The notes: generated by a model from the letters alone, not told the origin. A stretch of 64,000 nucleotides of DNA from Bretschneidera sinensis (GCA_023935145.1 CM043697.1:55323001-55387000); one strand, 5' to 3'; counted from the first letter of the stretch, positions 1 to 12,037 are shown. Translations and numbers: made by a program.

Positions 1-1366
1 AAAGTCCCATCATTCAATATATTCACATAACATTCAAGCACCAAGGATTTTTGCTAAACATCTTTGCATAATAAAACAATTAACTTAACTTACCACATAA
101 TTTATACACACAACTATGGTGTTTTATTAGCATAACTATTATTCTTATATGTCTTTATTTCTTTAGATTCTTTATTAGCCTTCACTCTTACTAAGGGTAG
201 GATGATACTCACTTTGAGAGTCAAGTCCTAGCCTTGGATTACTTCTTTTCCCTTTGAACGATCTTCACTTACACCTAATGAAAATATTATTTAACAATCA
301 AAACAAGACATTTATATATAATCATTATTTACCTAGATGAAAGGAAACAAAGGATGAAGGTTCTATTTTTATTTGAAAAGTTTACGTTCTCATAATATAA
401 GTGTTCTTAAGACTAACTGAGTCAAGTTTCTAACCTATAATTACTTTGGGATGTTTTAGAAAGGATTAAAACTAAAAATTTAAGTGAAAAACCAAGAAAA
501 TCCAAAATAGGACTAACCCAATCGATTGGTAATTTCTTCCAATCGAATGGATTTTGTCTAGAAACCTTCAGCCCCTTTTACCAGTCGACTGGGAGTTCCA
601 TACCAATCAACTAGTCTTTCCCTAGGCACCTCCCAGTCGACTGGTCATTACTTCTAGTTGACTAGTCCTTCGAATTTCACTAAAAATTCCATACAAAAAT
701 TTCTCTTCCTTTTCCAAAACCACTTAAATCCTTCAAGAATCCCGAATTCCTTTCAAGAAACTAGTTTCCCAAGACTTTGGATCAAACTTTTACTTCACCC
801 TTCACAAAAATCTCAATTTTCACACTTTAAAACTCAAAATCAAGCACAAATCGTTGTCTTGAACTCAAAAACCTAACTGTCTTTAATAAACTTGAAAATC
901 ATGATTCTTGAAATAAAACTTAAAATATCTTTACTAAAAGAATATAAAGATGAAAAGAAGACAACTTACATGAGTTTCTTGCATTTGAAATCAATCTAAA
1001 AGCCAAAATAAAGAAGAAAATAGAAGAAAAACTAAAGAGTTCAAGAGTGAGGGAAGAAGGTGTTGGAAAGAAATGAAGAACAAACTCTCCCATTTTCTAT
1101 TTATGCTACCTTTTAGAGGTAGAAAAAACCCTCTTAACCCTCCTTTAAACCTTTATTTACCTTGCCACCAAACCCCTCTAAGTTTTACTCTAGTTTCATT
1201 TTAACCCCTATAGTTTTATATCCTTTAAAAGAAAAACCCCTGATAAGAAAACTTTTACCTCATTCTTTAAAACTTAAGTCTTAATGAACTAACATAAGGT
1301 ATTTAAATATTTCTAATTCAAAGAAAACATAAATAAATTACAAAAAAGAAAATTGGCACTGTAATT
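1..1366 (-). repeat. 3' LTR (partial) of the Tekay-like remnant
   Basis: The right boundary is set by the polypurine tract (plus-strand TTCTCCCCTCC at about 1368-1378), and the LTR begins just to its left. Positions 1-302 repeat at 2877-3178. The rest (303-1366) has no second copy because the other LTR is truncated. The left end lies outside the window, so the full LTR exceeds 1.36 kb. The 72-residue open frame at 658-876 lies inside this LTR and looks like chance. Confidence 0.65.
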
Positions 1367-1493
1367 CTCCCCTCCTTATAAAATTTTGTTCTCAAAATTG
1401 TTAACTTGACGAACAAATAAGGGTATTGGTTTTTCATATCCACTTCACTCTCCCAAGTAGCCTCTTCAACTCCTCTATTTCTCTAAAGCACCT

Positions 1494-1971
1494 TCACAAG
1501 GAAATGATCTTGTTACATAAGACTTGCGCTCTAGTATCTAAAATATTTATTGGTGTCTCAACATAAGAAAGATCCTTTTGAACCTCTACAGATTGGAATG
1601 GAATGATGTGTAACTCGTCTGGTATATACTTGCGTAACATCGACACATGAAAGACATCATGAAGTTGTGCTAATTCTGAAGGTAAGGATAATCGATAGGG
1701 TATAGGTCTAATCCTCCCAATAATCTCATAAGGTCCAATGTAATAAAGGCTTAACTTTCCTTTGCCGCCCAAACCTTAATACTCCATTCCAAAGAGAAAG
1801 CTTAAAATACACACGATCACCAACTTGAAATTTCAATGGTCTCATTCTCTTGTCTACATAACTCTTCTGTCTACTTTGAGCTGTCTTTAAATGCTCACAT
1901 ATTATCTTGATTATCTCCATGGTTAAACCAATTCTGGCCCCAAGACCTTTCTTTCCCCCACTTCTTCCCAA
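1494..1971 (-). pseudogene. Integrase C-terminal region
   Basis: Two overlapping minus-strand frames (1971-1726 and 1772-1494) together give the end of a Ty3/gypsy integrase. The first has the stretch that leads into VGDRVYFKLS. The second has YYIGPYEIIGRI and LHDVFHVSMLRKYIPD, the usual link between the integrase C-terminal domain and the chromodomain region of Tekay-type elements. The switch of frame at about 1726-1772 is a frameshift. No complete chromodomain can be read. It lies directly upstream of the 3' polypurine tract, where the end of pol belongs. Confidence 0.75.
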
Positions 1972-2132
1972 CTTATCGGAGTTCTACACCTTCTGCCATA
2001 CAACGCTTCGAAAGGTGCCATTCCAATGCTAGTATGAAAACTATTATTATACACAATCTCTACAAGGGATAAGTATGCATCCCAACCAACTAAAAAATTC
2101 ATAGCACAAGCTCATAACATATCTTCTACGAT

Positions 2133-2832
2133 TTAGATTACCCTCTTTGATTGGCCATCCGTTTGAGGATGGATAGCGGTGCTAAAATGTAATTGAGTAT
2201 CCATAGCCTGTTGAAATCCCTTCCAGAATCTTGAGGTAAACCGATCATCAAGATCTGATACAATACTTAGTGGTACTCCATGGAGTTTCACTATTTTAGC
2301 CACATATAACTCCGCTAATCTTTCAGGAGACCAAGTTATCTTGATCGGAAGAAAATGAGTAGATTTGGACAATCGATCAACTATAACCCAAATAGCATCA
2401 AAACCCCTCCGAGATAGAAAGAGGATGCAATAATCCTACTGGGTGCTCATGCTCAGTCTTCACTTGCTAACATACTAAGTATCGAGAAACATAGTCTGCT
2501 ACATCTTTCTTTAGGACTGACCACCAGAAATTTTGCTTAAGTCCCCTATATATTTTGTTACTTCCCGAGTGCACGGAATAAATAGTGTCGTGGGCTTCCC
2601 ATAGAATCTCCTTCCTCAAATTCACTTCATTTGGTACACAGATTAGATTCCCTAGCATCACCATTACATCTTCTCTCACCATAAAGTCAGTCTGCTTGTT
2701 CTCCAATACTTCCTTCTTAATTGCCATAAGTACCTCATCCTTACCGTGAGTATCCAATAAATGACCTACTATCGACGATCTTACCACCATGCTAGCTACT
2801 AACCATCCATTAGTACCAGCTTCAAGCTTCAC
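2133..2832 (-). pseudogene. Integrase zinc-binding and core domains
   Basis: The frame 2832-2467 carries an HHCC zinc-binding region (EAHDTIYSVHSGSNKIYR, ending in VSRYLVC). The frame 2372-2133 carries the start of the catalytic core ([28 protein letters not shown] end). The intact family reads GQSER at the catalytic glutamate. Here the frame reads GQSKR, so this glutamate appears to be lysine. The frames are separated by about 95 bases containing stops. Upstream pol domains are absent. This is a dead integrase fragment. Confidence 0.8.
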
Positions 2833-2876
2833 TTCTAAACTTCTTAATGAGATGCAAACAAATCATTATCATCAAT

Positions 2877-3178
2877 CAAGTCTCATTATTCAATATATTC
2901 ACATAACATTCAAGCACCAAGGATTTCTATTAAACTTCTTTGCATAATAAAACAATTAACTTAACTTACCACATAATTTATACACACAATTGTGGTGTTT
3001 TATTCACACAACTATTATTCTTATATATCTTTATTTCTTTAGATTCTTTATTAGCCTTCACACTTACTAAGGGTAGGATGATACTCACTTCGAAAGTCAA
3101 GTCCTAGCCTTGGATCACTTCTTTGGCTTTCGAACGATCTTCACTTACACCTAATGAAAATATTATTTAACAATCAAA
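2877..3178 (-). repeat. Truncated 5' LTR of the Tekay-like remnant
   Basis: About 302 bases match positions 1-302 almost base for base, with small differences only. The match stops abruptly at 3178/304. The corresponding first kilobase of the LTR (303-1366 in the other copy) is missing here, so the 5' side of this LTR was deleted or replaced. Confidence 0.75.
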
Positions 3179-4065
3179 TAATTTAATTTAATATGAAAAT
3201 TATAATGAAACTGAACCAAATCATTATTTTTTTTATTTTATTTTAATTCGAATACATAATTTTTAAGAAATTCTTAAGATGATGATATTATATCCATGCT
3301 CTAGTATTGGTAAAAGGAAGGACATACACGAACCCATACTTTTCCAACTCGTTTACTCCTTCAGAACATTCTCTTTTCTATGTCAATGTAAGTCCCAATA
3401 TATAGTAGGCCTGTCACAAAGCAAAATGTGACAAAGCTAGGTAAGATTGTAACAATTCAAGGCCAGGAAAAGATAAAAAAGGACTAGCATACCTAATAAG
3501 CACACTAAACATTAATGCTACGTATAAGATGTTTCAACAGAACAAGCAAGAATGCATTTGAAAGATGACTAACTTTTACACAAGTAAAAAGTTTCCTAGA
3601 ACCAGAAACACATTCCATGATGACAACCAAAAAACAAAGCACTTATAATAGAAATGTCAGATGCTAACTCTTTGACACACATCAGACAAGTTCTTAACAC
3701 ATCCGAACGTGACCATTTCTATGGCAATCAATTATTTCATTAAATCATATTTGAAAAAGGATGTCAAACAACCCATAACGAATCATTCCGTAGCTGATGG
3801 GCATTTCTTAATTTCAAAACTTATCAATTAAAAAAATTAAAGAATTAGTTGTGGAATAATTTTATTAGCAAGGGAACTAGGCGTTGCTGATAGTTTTTGA
3901 TCTTATCATCTGTTACTGATAGCCATCTTAGTTAACTATTATCAACCACGGATATTTGTCCATCACTGAGTCCCATAAAAGCTATTTACTAGTAGTTTTG
4001 GTATATTTTCAGTTTTGTTAATACAAACAGCATATTTTCCTCATGAACAATATTGTGATGGGATT
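3179..4065. other. Unassigned AT-rich spacer
   Basis: No convincing open frame, RNA gene or repeat unit was found. The stretch lies between the truncated Tekay-like LTR and the left end of Tat-1. Together with 14820-15588 it is the older sequence into which Tat-1 and Tat-2 inserted. Confidence 0.5.
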
Positions 4066-4693
4066 TGATGGGGCCTGATGTAACCCATAATACTCCGGCC
4101 CATAATACTCCACCAGTAGCCGGCCCATAACACTCCGGCCTAATAAACACTCCGGCCCAATAAACACTCAGGCCCAGTAAAAAGCGGCCCAATAAACCCA
4201 CGTCTGGGCTCCCCCTATAACATGCTGCCCTGCAGCTACTCTACGCCACCCTATGACACATCACCCTGCAGCCACCCTATGCCGCCCTACGACACTCCAC
4301 CCTGCAGCTGCCTACACATACAGCCCCACAGCCACCCTACAGTACGTTGCCCTGCAGCCACCCTGCGACACACCATCCCCTAACCATGCAATCAATGCCT
4401 CCACACTGACGAGACATGAGCAACACCCGTTTAGATGGCTATAAATAAGCCGAGGTATAGAATTCATTTTCATTCAGACTTGTCTGCTTACACTAGATTT
4501 ACTTAAGCCCTCAGCTTCTCCCTTAAGTCCTCATGCTAACTTAAGCTTCGGAGCACCCTCGGAGGTCTCCCTCTCCCCTCCTTCCGAGGGCCTTTAGCTC
4601 ATTTGTTGTCTGTGCAAAGCCCAGGCCACATCAGCACCTAGGCCACGTCAGCACCCAGGCCATGTCAGAACCAACCACTTTTTAGCATCAACA
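4066..4693 (+). repeat. 5' LTR of Tat-1
   Basis: Matches 14227-14814 over its whole length, except for about 40-50 extra bases near 4150-4210 (more copies of the GGCCCAATAAACACTC type). The left half is unusually GC-rich and built from short repeats around CCGGCCCATAA and CCCTGCAGCCACCC. A TATA-like TATAAATA lies at 4440. Confidence 0.9.
4440..4447 (+). promoter_or_regulatory. TATA-like box in Tat-1 5' LTR
   Basis: TATAAATA in the context GGCTATAAATAAGC. The same motif is at 14559-14566 in the 3' LTR. It is the expected core promoter for the sense genomic transcript. Confidence 0.6.
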
Positions 4694-4695
4694 TA

Positions 4696-4714
4696 TTGGC
4701 GTTGTCTGTGGGAA
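4696..4714 (+). other. Primer-binding site of Tat-1
   Basis: TTGGCGTTGTCTGTGGGAA begins two bases after the LTR end. It resembles the TTGGCGCCGTCTGTGGGAA form common in plant Tat elements, with CpG bases decayed. The priming tRNA was not established. Confidence 0.6.
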
Positions 4715-4768
4715 TCCACAAGCTCTTGCTATAGTAAAAGCGAAGAAGTACAAAAGAACTCATCTGTC

Positions 4769-6240
4769 ATGATGCCACCAAGAAGTAGCACCAAAAAGAC
4801 CGACAAGGAAGCCCCAACCACATGCTCTGCTCCTATCCGAGGCAGCCCCTGCAGCCAACAATCTAGACCCAGGTTCCCTACAATCCCCGAGCATGCTACT
4901 TGGGGGTCAAGCAGCAGCCCCCCACCAGAGAACAACGCCCTCATCTCTCCGGAACCAACTCTCCTAATTATGAGGAAGCAGCTACGCATCTTCAAGCCCC
5001 AGTAACTCAAGCTTAGTTCCAGAAGCTCTCCAGCATGATAAGCCGACCTAGTGGCCCAAGTACAAGGAGGAGGTCAGCAACCTTCCTCCTCTCTTCACCA
5101 AGCTTCCGAGCAAGCAGAGTCATCCAGCAGAGGTGACCTAACCTATGACTAGCCCCCTACTAAGCCCTAGCTGCGTTGCAGCTGGTCCAAAGAGAGTTCC
5201 TCCTTAAAAAGCAACTTCAACTTAGACAGACGGTTCGATGAGATGGAAGAAAAAATAGACTTGGCTCTGAGACATAAAAATCTCAGTATCATCGATGAGC
5301 TTAGCATCCAAGATCCTTCATTCACGGAAGTTGTTCTCGAGACCCCACTTCCCCCAAACTTCAGAATACTGCAAGTCAGAATGTATGACGGCTCTGCAGA
5401 TCCCCTAAACCATCTACAACACTACAAAACAACTATGATGCTGCACCGGCATTCTGACCTTATCATGTGTTGTGCCTTCCCTTTAACTCTCGAGAAGAGC
5501 CTAGGTACTTGGTACTCGCGTTTAAAACCAAGAAGCGTCAGCAATTTCAAAAAACTCAGTTACATCTTCGCCTCACATTTACTCAACAGTAAGGGCCCAA
5601 AGAAGACTTCAAAAAGCCTCTTTAATATTATTCAGCATCGATAAGAGAAGCTCCGGGCCTACATATCCCGGTTCAATTCAGCGGCATGAGAAATTCCTGA
5701 CCTTGACCCAAATGTACAAGTAATGACGTTTAAGAATGGATTGAGGTTTGGTATCTTCAGCTCCAAACTCACTCGACGCCCGCCTAGAGACATGAATGAG
5801 ATCTTGGCTCGAGCTGAGAAGTACATGTTGGTAGAGGACAACCAAGCCTTCAGAAGAGAGAGAGAATGAGAAACAGAGAAGAAAAGGAAGGACCCCGACC
5901 CTCAGAGAGGAACGGTCAATAAACCCCACCCCTGAGTCGACGGCTTCACTCCCCTCAATACAACTAGGACCAATGTCCTCATGCAGCTTTAAGACAAGTC
6001 TGTTCTCCAATGGCTACCTAGAAATTCGCATCTTGGTAGGGATCAGAGACGATGGTGCAGGTTCCACAAGAAGTACGGCCATGATACCGAGGAATGCCAC
6101 GACTTGAATGAGTAAATTGAGGGCCTCATTAGCCGAGGGCACTTAAAGGAGTTCACAGGGTCTCGGAGAAGGGATGCACCTACCCAACCAAGAAAAGATA
6201 CCGGGCATTATTATCCCCAACAGTCAGAATGATAGGACCC
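4769..6240 (+). pseudogene. Tat-1 gag, decayed
   Basis: Capsid-type gag in several broken frames. An N-terminal Ser/Pro-rich piece starts at 4769. The main retrotransposon gag domain is at 5243-5644, with YDGSADPLNHLQHYK and SLGTWYSRL as typical words. It continues beyond a stop at 5642 to about 5870. A zinc-knuckle-like stretch (CRFHKKYGHDTEEC) is at about 6056-6100. Gag would form the virus-like particle and bind the RNA. At least five in-frame stops interrupt it. Confidence 0.8.
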
Positions 6241-6291
6241 TCGAAGAGACCCCAGGACTAAGTAGGAAGAGCCCAATTAGAAAAACAAGAG

Positions 6292-6760
6292 GTGGCCACC
6301 ACCACCCGAATCATCAAGACAATTTGTGAAGGCCTGTCTACTGAAGGCGGTTCAGGGCAGAGTAGTATAGCATACGCCAGGGCTGTAGCCTCTGTCAATG
6401 GCCTTCACAAGAGAAAGAGGACAAGGCTAGTAATCTTCTTTACAGAAGATGACCTGGAAGACGTGCAAACTCTTCATGATGATGCAGTGGTGGTCTCTCT
6501 CTTAGTAGCCAACCATGAGGTACGACATGTCCTGATTGACAATGGAAGCTCAGCGGATATATTGTTTTATGATGCTTTTCAGTGTATGGAGCTGAAGAAT
6601 GGGCACCTAAAGCTAGCCCCAGCCCTCCTCTATGGTTTCGGTGGATCTCCAGTATTTACCGAAGGAAGCATAGTCCTCCCAGTCATTGCAAGAACAGCGC
6701 CAAAGACATCCACAGTACAGACCACCTTCCTGGTAGTCAAACTGGAACGCCAAAGTGCAA
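6292..6760 (+). pseudogene. Tat-1 aspartic protease
   Basis: The frame starting at 6292 contains VLIDNGSSADILFYDAF at about 6528-6580, the active-site loop of Tat-type retropepsins with the aspartate present. In the intact enzyme this protease cuts the Gag-Pol polyprotein. The frame runs on into the first residues of the reverse transcriptase and stops at 6928. The region between the protease and RT (about 6740-6800) is short and carries a small duplication (CGCCAAAGTGCAAGCCA against CCAAAGTGCAAGCCAGT), so part of the usual linker seems to be lost. Confidence 0.8.
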
Positions 6761-6779
6761 GCCACCGTCTGAATGTGGA

Positions 6780-7570
6780 CCCAAAGTGCAAGCCAGTCAT
6801 CCAAAAGAAGAGGACTTTTGCCCTAGAACGCCAGGTTGCTATCAATGCAGAAGTAAATAAATTGCTGGAAGCAGGCTTCGCCAGAGAGGTAAGGTACCCT
6901 GAGTGGGTGTCTAATGTGGTAATGGTCTGAAAAACCAGTAGTAAGTGGCATATTTGCATCAACTTCACCAATTTAAATAAAGCCTGCCCAAATGATAGCT
7001 TCTTTTTTCCTCGGGTTGACCAGATGGTGGACGCCACCTTAGGGCATGAACTTTTCTCTTTCATGGACGTGTACTCTGGCTACAATCAGATCTTCATGCA
7101 TAGACTGGACCAAGACAAGACCGCCTTTGTCACTAATCGAGGGCTATACTGCTACAAGGTTATGCCCTTTGGGCTCAAGAACGCCGAGGCGACCTATTAG
7201 AGGTTGGTGAACAAAATTTTCAAGGAATAAATAGGGCAAAATATGGAGGTATATGTGGACGACATGCTAGTCAAAAGCACAGAGGCAAAGAACCAAAGTT
7301 CTGACCTAGAAGAAGCATTCGAAGTACTGCGCAAACATAACATGAGGTTGAATCCATCTAAGTGTGCGTTCGGGGTAACAGGGGGGAAATTCTTAGGGTT
7401 CATGGTCACCCAAAGAGGAGTAGAAGTCAACATGGAGAAGATAAAGGCCATCCTCGATATGACCCCTCCTAAGTCCGTGAAAGAAGTTCAGTGGCTCACC
7501 AGCAGAGTCGCAGCCTTAAACCGATTCATGTCCAAGTCTGCGGAAAGGTGTCTGCCTTTTTTTTAAGGCT
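6780..7570 (+). pseudogene. Tat-1 reverse transcriptase
   Basis: Recognisable RT words in order are NKLLEAGFAREV, KWHICINFTNLNKACP, SFMDVYSGYNQI (first catalytic aspartate), MPFGLKNAEATY, and the YVDDMLVKS box at 7252-7278 (both catalytic aspartates kept), then LNPSKCAFGV and KFLGFMV. Stops at 6928, 7198 and 7227 break the frame, and the palm is only readable in pieces. The catalytic aspartates are present, so the damage is mainly nonsense codons. Confidence 0.85.
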
Positions 7571-8500
7571 ATCAAGAAAGCAAAAAGATTTCTCCTGGTT
7601 TGAGTGTTACCAGGAAGCTTTCGAAGGTTTGAAGAGGTATCTAAGTTCCCCCTAGCTCTTAACCAAGCCACTCTCGGGTGAGGAGCTATTTCTATACTTA
7701 TCAGCTAGGTAAAGCACTGTGGCTTTTGTCCTTGTCTGGGAAGAAATGGGCATCCAGAAGCCCATTTACTATGTCAAAAAAATTCTCCATGAAGCTGAGG
7801 CAAGGTATCCTCTTATTGAGAAGATGGCCTACGCCGTCGTAGTAGCTGCGCAGAAGCTCCGACCCTATTTTCAGGCGCACACCATCATCCTCCTAACAGA
7901 TCTGCCCCTAAGGCAGGTCCTGCATAATCCAAGTATCTCTAAGAGAATGGTAAAGTGGGCAGTAAAGCTGGAAGAGTTTGTCATCCACCACTGGCCCCGA
8001 CAAGCGATCAAGGGCCAAGCTTTGGCCGATTTTGTTATGGAGACAACCCTATCCATAGATCTAGACGAGTCTACAACATCAGTGACCAATGGACCCCCTC
8101 CAGGGTGGACCCTCTATGTAGATGGATTCTCAAATTCACTAGAAAGTGGGGTAGGACTCATTCTCTGCAGTCTAGAAGGCTTTGCGATTGAGTATGCTTT
8201 AAGGTTTAAGTTTAAGACCTCCAATAATGAGGCGGAGTACGAAGCCCTACTAGTTGGTCTGAGATTAGCCAAAGCATTGGTTGTATAGGTTCTGGACGCA
8301 TTTAGCAACTCATAATTGGTAGTAAGTTAGATAACAGGAGAGTTTGAGACTTAGGGAGAGAAGCTTGTCCAATATCTCCAAAAAGGAAAGAAGCTCGCCA
8401 CAAATTTCAAGACATTCCGGATAACTCAGATCTCGCGAGCTGAAAACTCCATAGCAGATGCTTTGGCCAACCTGGCCTCCTCCCGGCACATGAGCCAGCC
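7570..8500 (+). pseudogene. Tat-1 dual RNase H (Ty3-type plus second RNase H)
   Basis: The first, degenerate Ty3 RNase H lies at about 7620-8050 (EARYPLIEKMAYAVVVAAQ; HHWPRQAIKGQALADFV). A second RNase H of the archaeal-like type begins at 8104 with WTLYVDGFSNS, then EYALRFKFKTSNNEAEYEA, and ends near 8480 with ADALANLAS. This tandem arrangement is characteristic of the plant Tat lineage, where the second domain was acquired separately. The catalytic aspartate (YVDG) and glutamate (NNEAEYEA) of the second domain remain. Stops occur at 8286, 8312 and 8327 and beyond. Confidence 0.85.
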
Positions 8501-8599
8501 CAAGCTATCTACTTAGAAACCCTTTCCACTTCGAGTATAGAAGAAGCCCCGGTCCTACCAGTAGAAGAGGAAGAAACATAGATGGACCCAATCCTTCGG

Positions 8600-9800
8600 T
8601 ATTTGAGGGATGATGTAGTGCCCGAGCAGAAAGATCTGACTAGGAAGCTAATCTTTCGCACCTCCTAGTACACAATCATAGATAGGCAGTTGTACAAAAG
8701 GGCTCTGACTCTACCTTACCTAAGATGCCTTGAATCACGAGAAACTGACTATGCTCTCCGAGAAGTCCATGAAGGAATATGCTAGAATCACTTGAGAGCC
8801 CGAGCCTTAGCTTTCAAGGTTCTCTGCCAAGGATATTATTGGCCAAAAATGAAAGATGATACAGCCGACTTAGTAAATAAATGTAAGAACTATCAACAGT
8901 ATTCTCCGATATCGCACCGACCTGCTAACCCTCCTATCTCCATCACTAGTCCCCTCCCCTTTGCCATGTGGGGGATAGACATCCTTAGCCCTTTTTCCAT
9001 GGCTATCTGGCAGAAGAAGCACCTCAATATGGCCATCAATTATTTCACTAAGTGGGTCGAGGCAGAGCCACTGGCCTGCATTATAGATCACCAAACCCAA
9101 AATTTCGTTTGGAAGTCAATCGTATGCCGATTCAAAATTCTTCGGGTATTGATCATCAACAACAGGAAGCAATTTGACAGCTCTCGGTTCAAGACATTCT
9201 GTGATGATCTCCACATCGAGCATCGGTTCTTGTCCGTTAGGTATCCACAAGCCAATGACCTGGCCGAAGTGACTAACATGATGCTTCTCCAAGGAATCAG
9301 AAAGAGATTTAATGAAATAGATAAGCAGTGGGTTGACCAACTCTCCAATATCCTTTGGGCTTATCGAACAACTGTACGAACGCCAACAAGAGGAACCTCA
9401 TTCTTCATGGCGTACGGATTAGAGGCTGTCATTCCCCTCGAGATTGGAGTCCCATTAATACATGTGCAATGCTTTGAACCAAGTAACAACGAAGAAGGAT
9501 TACGAATGAATGCTGATCTGGTCGACAAAGCCCAAATCTGCCTGGCTGCCTACCAGCAAAGAGCCGCTCGATACTATAACTCTCAGGTTCGGCACTAGGA
9601 CTTCAAGTTGCATGACCTCATCCTTCGGAAAAGCAAAGTGTCCCGTCCTCGCCACGTGGGAAAGCTCATTTCAAATTGGGAATGTCCATACCGAATCTGA
9701 AGAGTTTGTCGGGTTGGCACCTATAAACTCGAGGAATTGGATGGCAAACCTATCCCACGCACTTAGAACGCGGAGAATCTCCATAAATTTTACCAATAAA
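8600..9800 (+). pseudogene. Tat-1 integrase
   Basis: The HHCC zinc-binding region is at about 8760-8900 (VHEGIC, YYWPKMKDD, CKNYQQY), with one histidine region interrupted by a stop. The core is at 8792-9598: MWGIDILSPF keeps the first aspartate. The second catalytic site reads IINNRKQF where the family has a DN pair, so that aspartate is asparagine. The glutamate-containing AEVTN is present. The C-terminal part continues in another frame to about 9790 (HDLILRKSK-like). This integrase cannot be active. Confidence 0.85.
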
Positions 9801-9914
9801 GTGTAAAAGCAAAAGATTAATAAAGTTCAAAGTTTGAATTCCGAAGTTTCATTAAGTTAAAAAAGGAAGTACAAAAATTAGGCGCTATCGACCTTAGATA
9901 CAAAAAACAAATGT

Positions 9915-11864
9915 CTATTCTAAAGAAGTAGAGGCTTCATGGGCCTCGTCCTCTCTCCCCGTTGCCTCTCGGGCCTCACCCTCAGCAGTCTCTTGGGTCC
10001 CATCCTCCGCGACCCTCTAGACACCAGTCACAGCAGTATCTGCCACATCTCTTCCAGTAGCGACCGCACCCAATTCCCCTGAAATGGCACAAAGGTCAAG
10101 ACCTGAAAAATCGAGCCCCGGGTAGAGAGACTCGGCCTGCTTCCTAGCCTCGTTAAAGCCCGTCAAGATCTAAGCCCCGGCCTCATCCAGTAAGACCTCC
10201 TCCCTCTCAGCTGCCTTAGCAACCACCTCCTCTAGTTGGGCCCAGATCAGGTCTCTTTTCTTCCTGAGTGCATCCTCAGCCGTGCATCGATGGTCCCTCT
10301 CGAAGATGGCGTCATCCTTGGCCCGTTCGGCCGCCTCTAGGGATGAAGACAAAGCCCGAACCAGTTTTCGGGTCTTTTCTAGCTTATACTCAGTCTTGGC
10401 CAAGTGCTCAGCCAAATCAACCTTTCACCGAGCAAGGACCCCGCCAAGGACTCCAGCCTGAAACGAGAATGTTGTTAAAAGAAAAGCAAATAAACCAAAA
10501 AGCCAAGATAAAGCAAAAAGACAATACCTGGGAAAAGGTGGTCTTCGCAGCCGAACAAAGTTCCTCTAGGGGCTTCGCTGAAAGCTCCAGCATATCGCGA
10601 GGAGGGATCCCCAAGATAAGGTGCTCACGTGCAACCTTCGAATGTGCGAACACTGAATCATCTCCCCTCAGCGCCCATCATGGCATGAAAATAGCGACAT
10701 ACCCAAGTCCTCCCCTAGAGAAAGACGATCCCGGGGGAGGAATGGGTGCGGCAGAATTAGCCCTCTCCTCGGGAACTGGAACCCTTGGAGGCTCCCCGCT
10801 ACAATGGGCACTAGGGCCGAGGCCCGAGCTTTCTTCTGCTCCTGCCCTGAGCCTCCAGCCTCCGCAGCCCTCTTTCTCTCCCGGGACATGCGTTTGGCCC
10901 TCTCCATAGCTTTGGTAGCCACATCTATCTCTGCACAAAGAACGATCGTTAATAAAGTTGCTACAAGACTGAAAGACTAAGGGCTACTGTGCTCGAGGTC
11001 CGAAGGAAGGCTAAAAGGACAGAGGTCGTGCCTGTGGAGCTTTTCGTTATCTCCGAGCACTCCAACTTCCAAGACCGTGGCCAGCATAGCCTTCAACGTC
11101 TTCTGCTCTCGATGCAGGAGGTACGGCCTTTTACACTTGCCAACAAGCTCCAAACTCCAAGCGAGGGGGACGTCGAAGCTCTCAGCACTTTTTATAAAAA
11201 AGAAAGCCCCATTCCACCTCTTCACAGAAGAAGGCTTGTACTTTAAAACCCTCTTTCGCCTCCTCGAACTCATGATGATCCACCCCGTATAACCAAGACA
11301 GGCTAGTTGGAAGTGTGCTTTGAACACATCCATGCTCATTACCCCTCTCACCTCCTGGCACATAACAATGAATGCCAGAATCAGTCGGATAGAGTTGGGC
11401 ACCAATTGACTCAGCGCGATACCAAAGTATCTGAGCACTGAGCAAAAGAACGGATGGAGAGGGAGCCTGAGCCCAGCCTTTAGCTATTTTTCATAAATGC
11501 ACAGCTCATAAGGCACCCAACTAGAGAGGGCATCACAAGCCCTCTCCCCACCTTATGGTGCCCTCATATGGTAATCCATGGGGATCCTATACCTAATTCT
11601 GATCCCCACGAGCTCAGACTCCTCTACCACACTCAAAATGGAGTTCACTTCGAATGTCCACTCCTCCCTCTCAGTATTTAGGGCTTTATCCCTAATGAGC
11701 ATCGATACCCGGACATCCTCCTCACCAGATGACTCCCCATCCTCACTCTCCTCCTCATCCTCTCTCCCCGAAACGTAGGGTATAAGGGCCAGAGCCCCAT
11801 TGCTAGGGGCAACCTCTAAGGAAGAGGCTTCATCGCTGGAGAAAACTTCCATTGCCTCATCCAA
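9915..11864 (-). pseudogene. Antisense gene of Tat-1 (putative gypsy-type transposon domain, coiled coil)
   Basis: Encoded against the pol strand between integrase and the 3' LTR. Reading 5' to 3' on minus: start near 11864; a Ser/Glu-rich acidic stretch (SGREDEEESEDGE); then IRYRIPMDYHMRAP and LKAGLRLPLHPF...IALSQLVPNSIRL, the core of the plant family named putative gypsy type transposon (PF04195-like); a basic segment (about 10922-10680); and a charged coiled coil (EHLAKTEYKLEKTRKLVRAL, 10415-10170). It ends near 9915 with EDEAHEAS. Plausible introns are 10458-10527 (GTATTG...TTTCAG) and 10931-10987. Stops at about 11550 and 11470 show decay. The function is unknown. The domain also occurs antisense in Tat-2. 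Confidence 0.75.
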
Positions 11865-12025
11865 CTCCCTCTAAAGATCCCCACTTATGTCACTCAGACA
11901 TTTTACTCACCAAGAGATCTTTTTGGGTCACCTCCTAAGAAAACCGAGCGCTCTCAAAATGTTTCTCTAACTATATGCTCTCAAAATCACTCAAAGTGCA
12001 AGTGAGAAATAAAATAAGGATGGAT

Positions 12026-12037
12026 CCCTTTTTATAG
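12026..12037 (-). promoter_or_regulatory. TATA-like box upstream of the Tat-1 antisense gene
   Basis: On the minus strand CTATAAAAAGGG lies about 165 bases upstream of the antisense start at 11864. A near-identical CTTATAAAAAAGGG precedes the second antisense unit at 13880. The spacing fits a promoter for antisense transcription, which is inferred. Confidence 0.5.

Larger units (their letters stand above)
1..3178 (-). mobile_element. Tekay-like Ty3/gypsy remnant, internally deleted
   Basis: Read on the minus strand, this holds a truncated 5' LTR (2877-3178), integrase pieces (2832 to 1494), a polypurine tract near 1370-1385 and a 3' LTR that runs off the left edge. Positions 1-302 and 2877-3178 are direct repeats of each other, which marks both as LTR sequence. 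The integrase lies only about 45 bases inside the 5' LTR, so the primer-binding site, gag, protease, reverse transcriptase and RNase H are all missing. The Tekay-type assignment rests on the integrase wording and the purine-rich GGAGGGGAGAA before the 3' LTR. It is a non-autonomous fossil. Confidence 0.75.

Noticed and set aside
4729..5010. Minus-strand frame opposite Tat-1 gag
   Set aside because: It is a shadow of the gag N-terminal region, with no domain and no counterpart in Tat-2.
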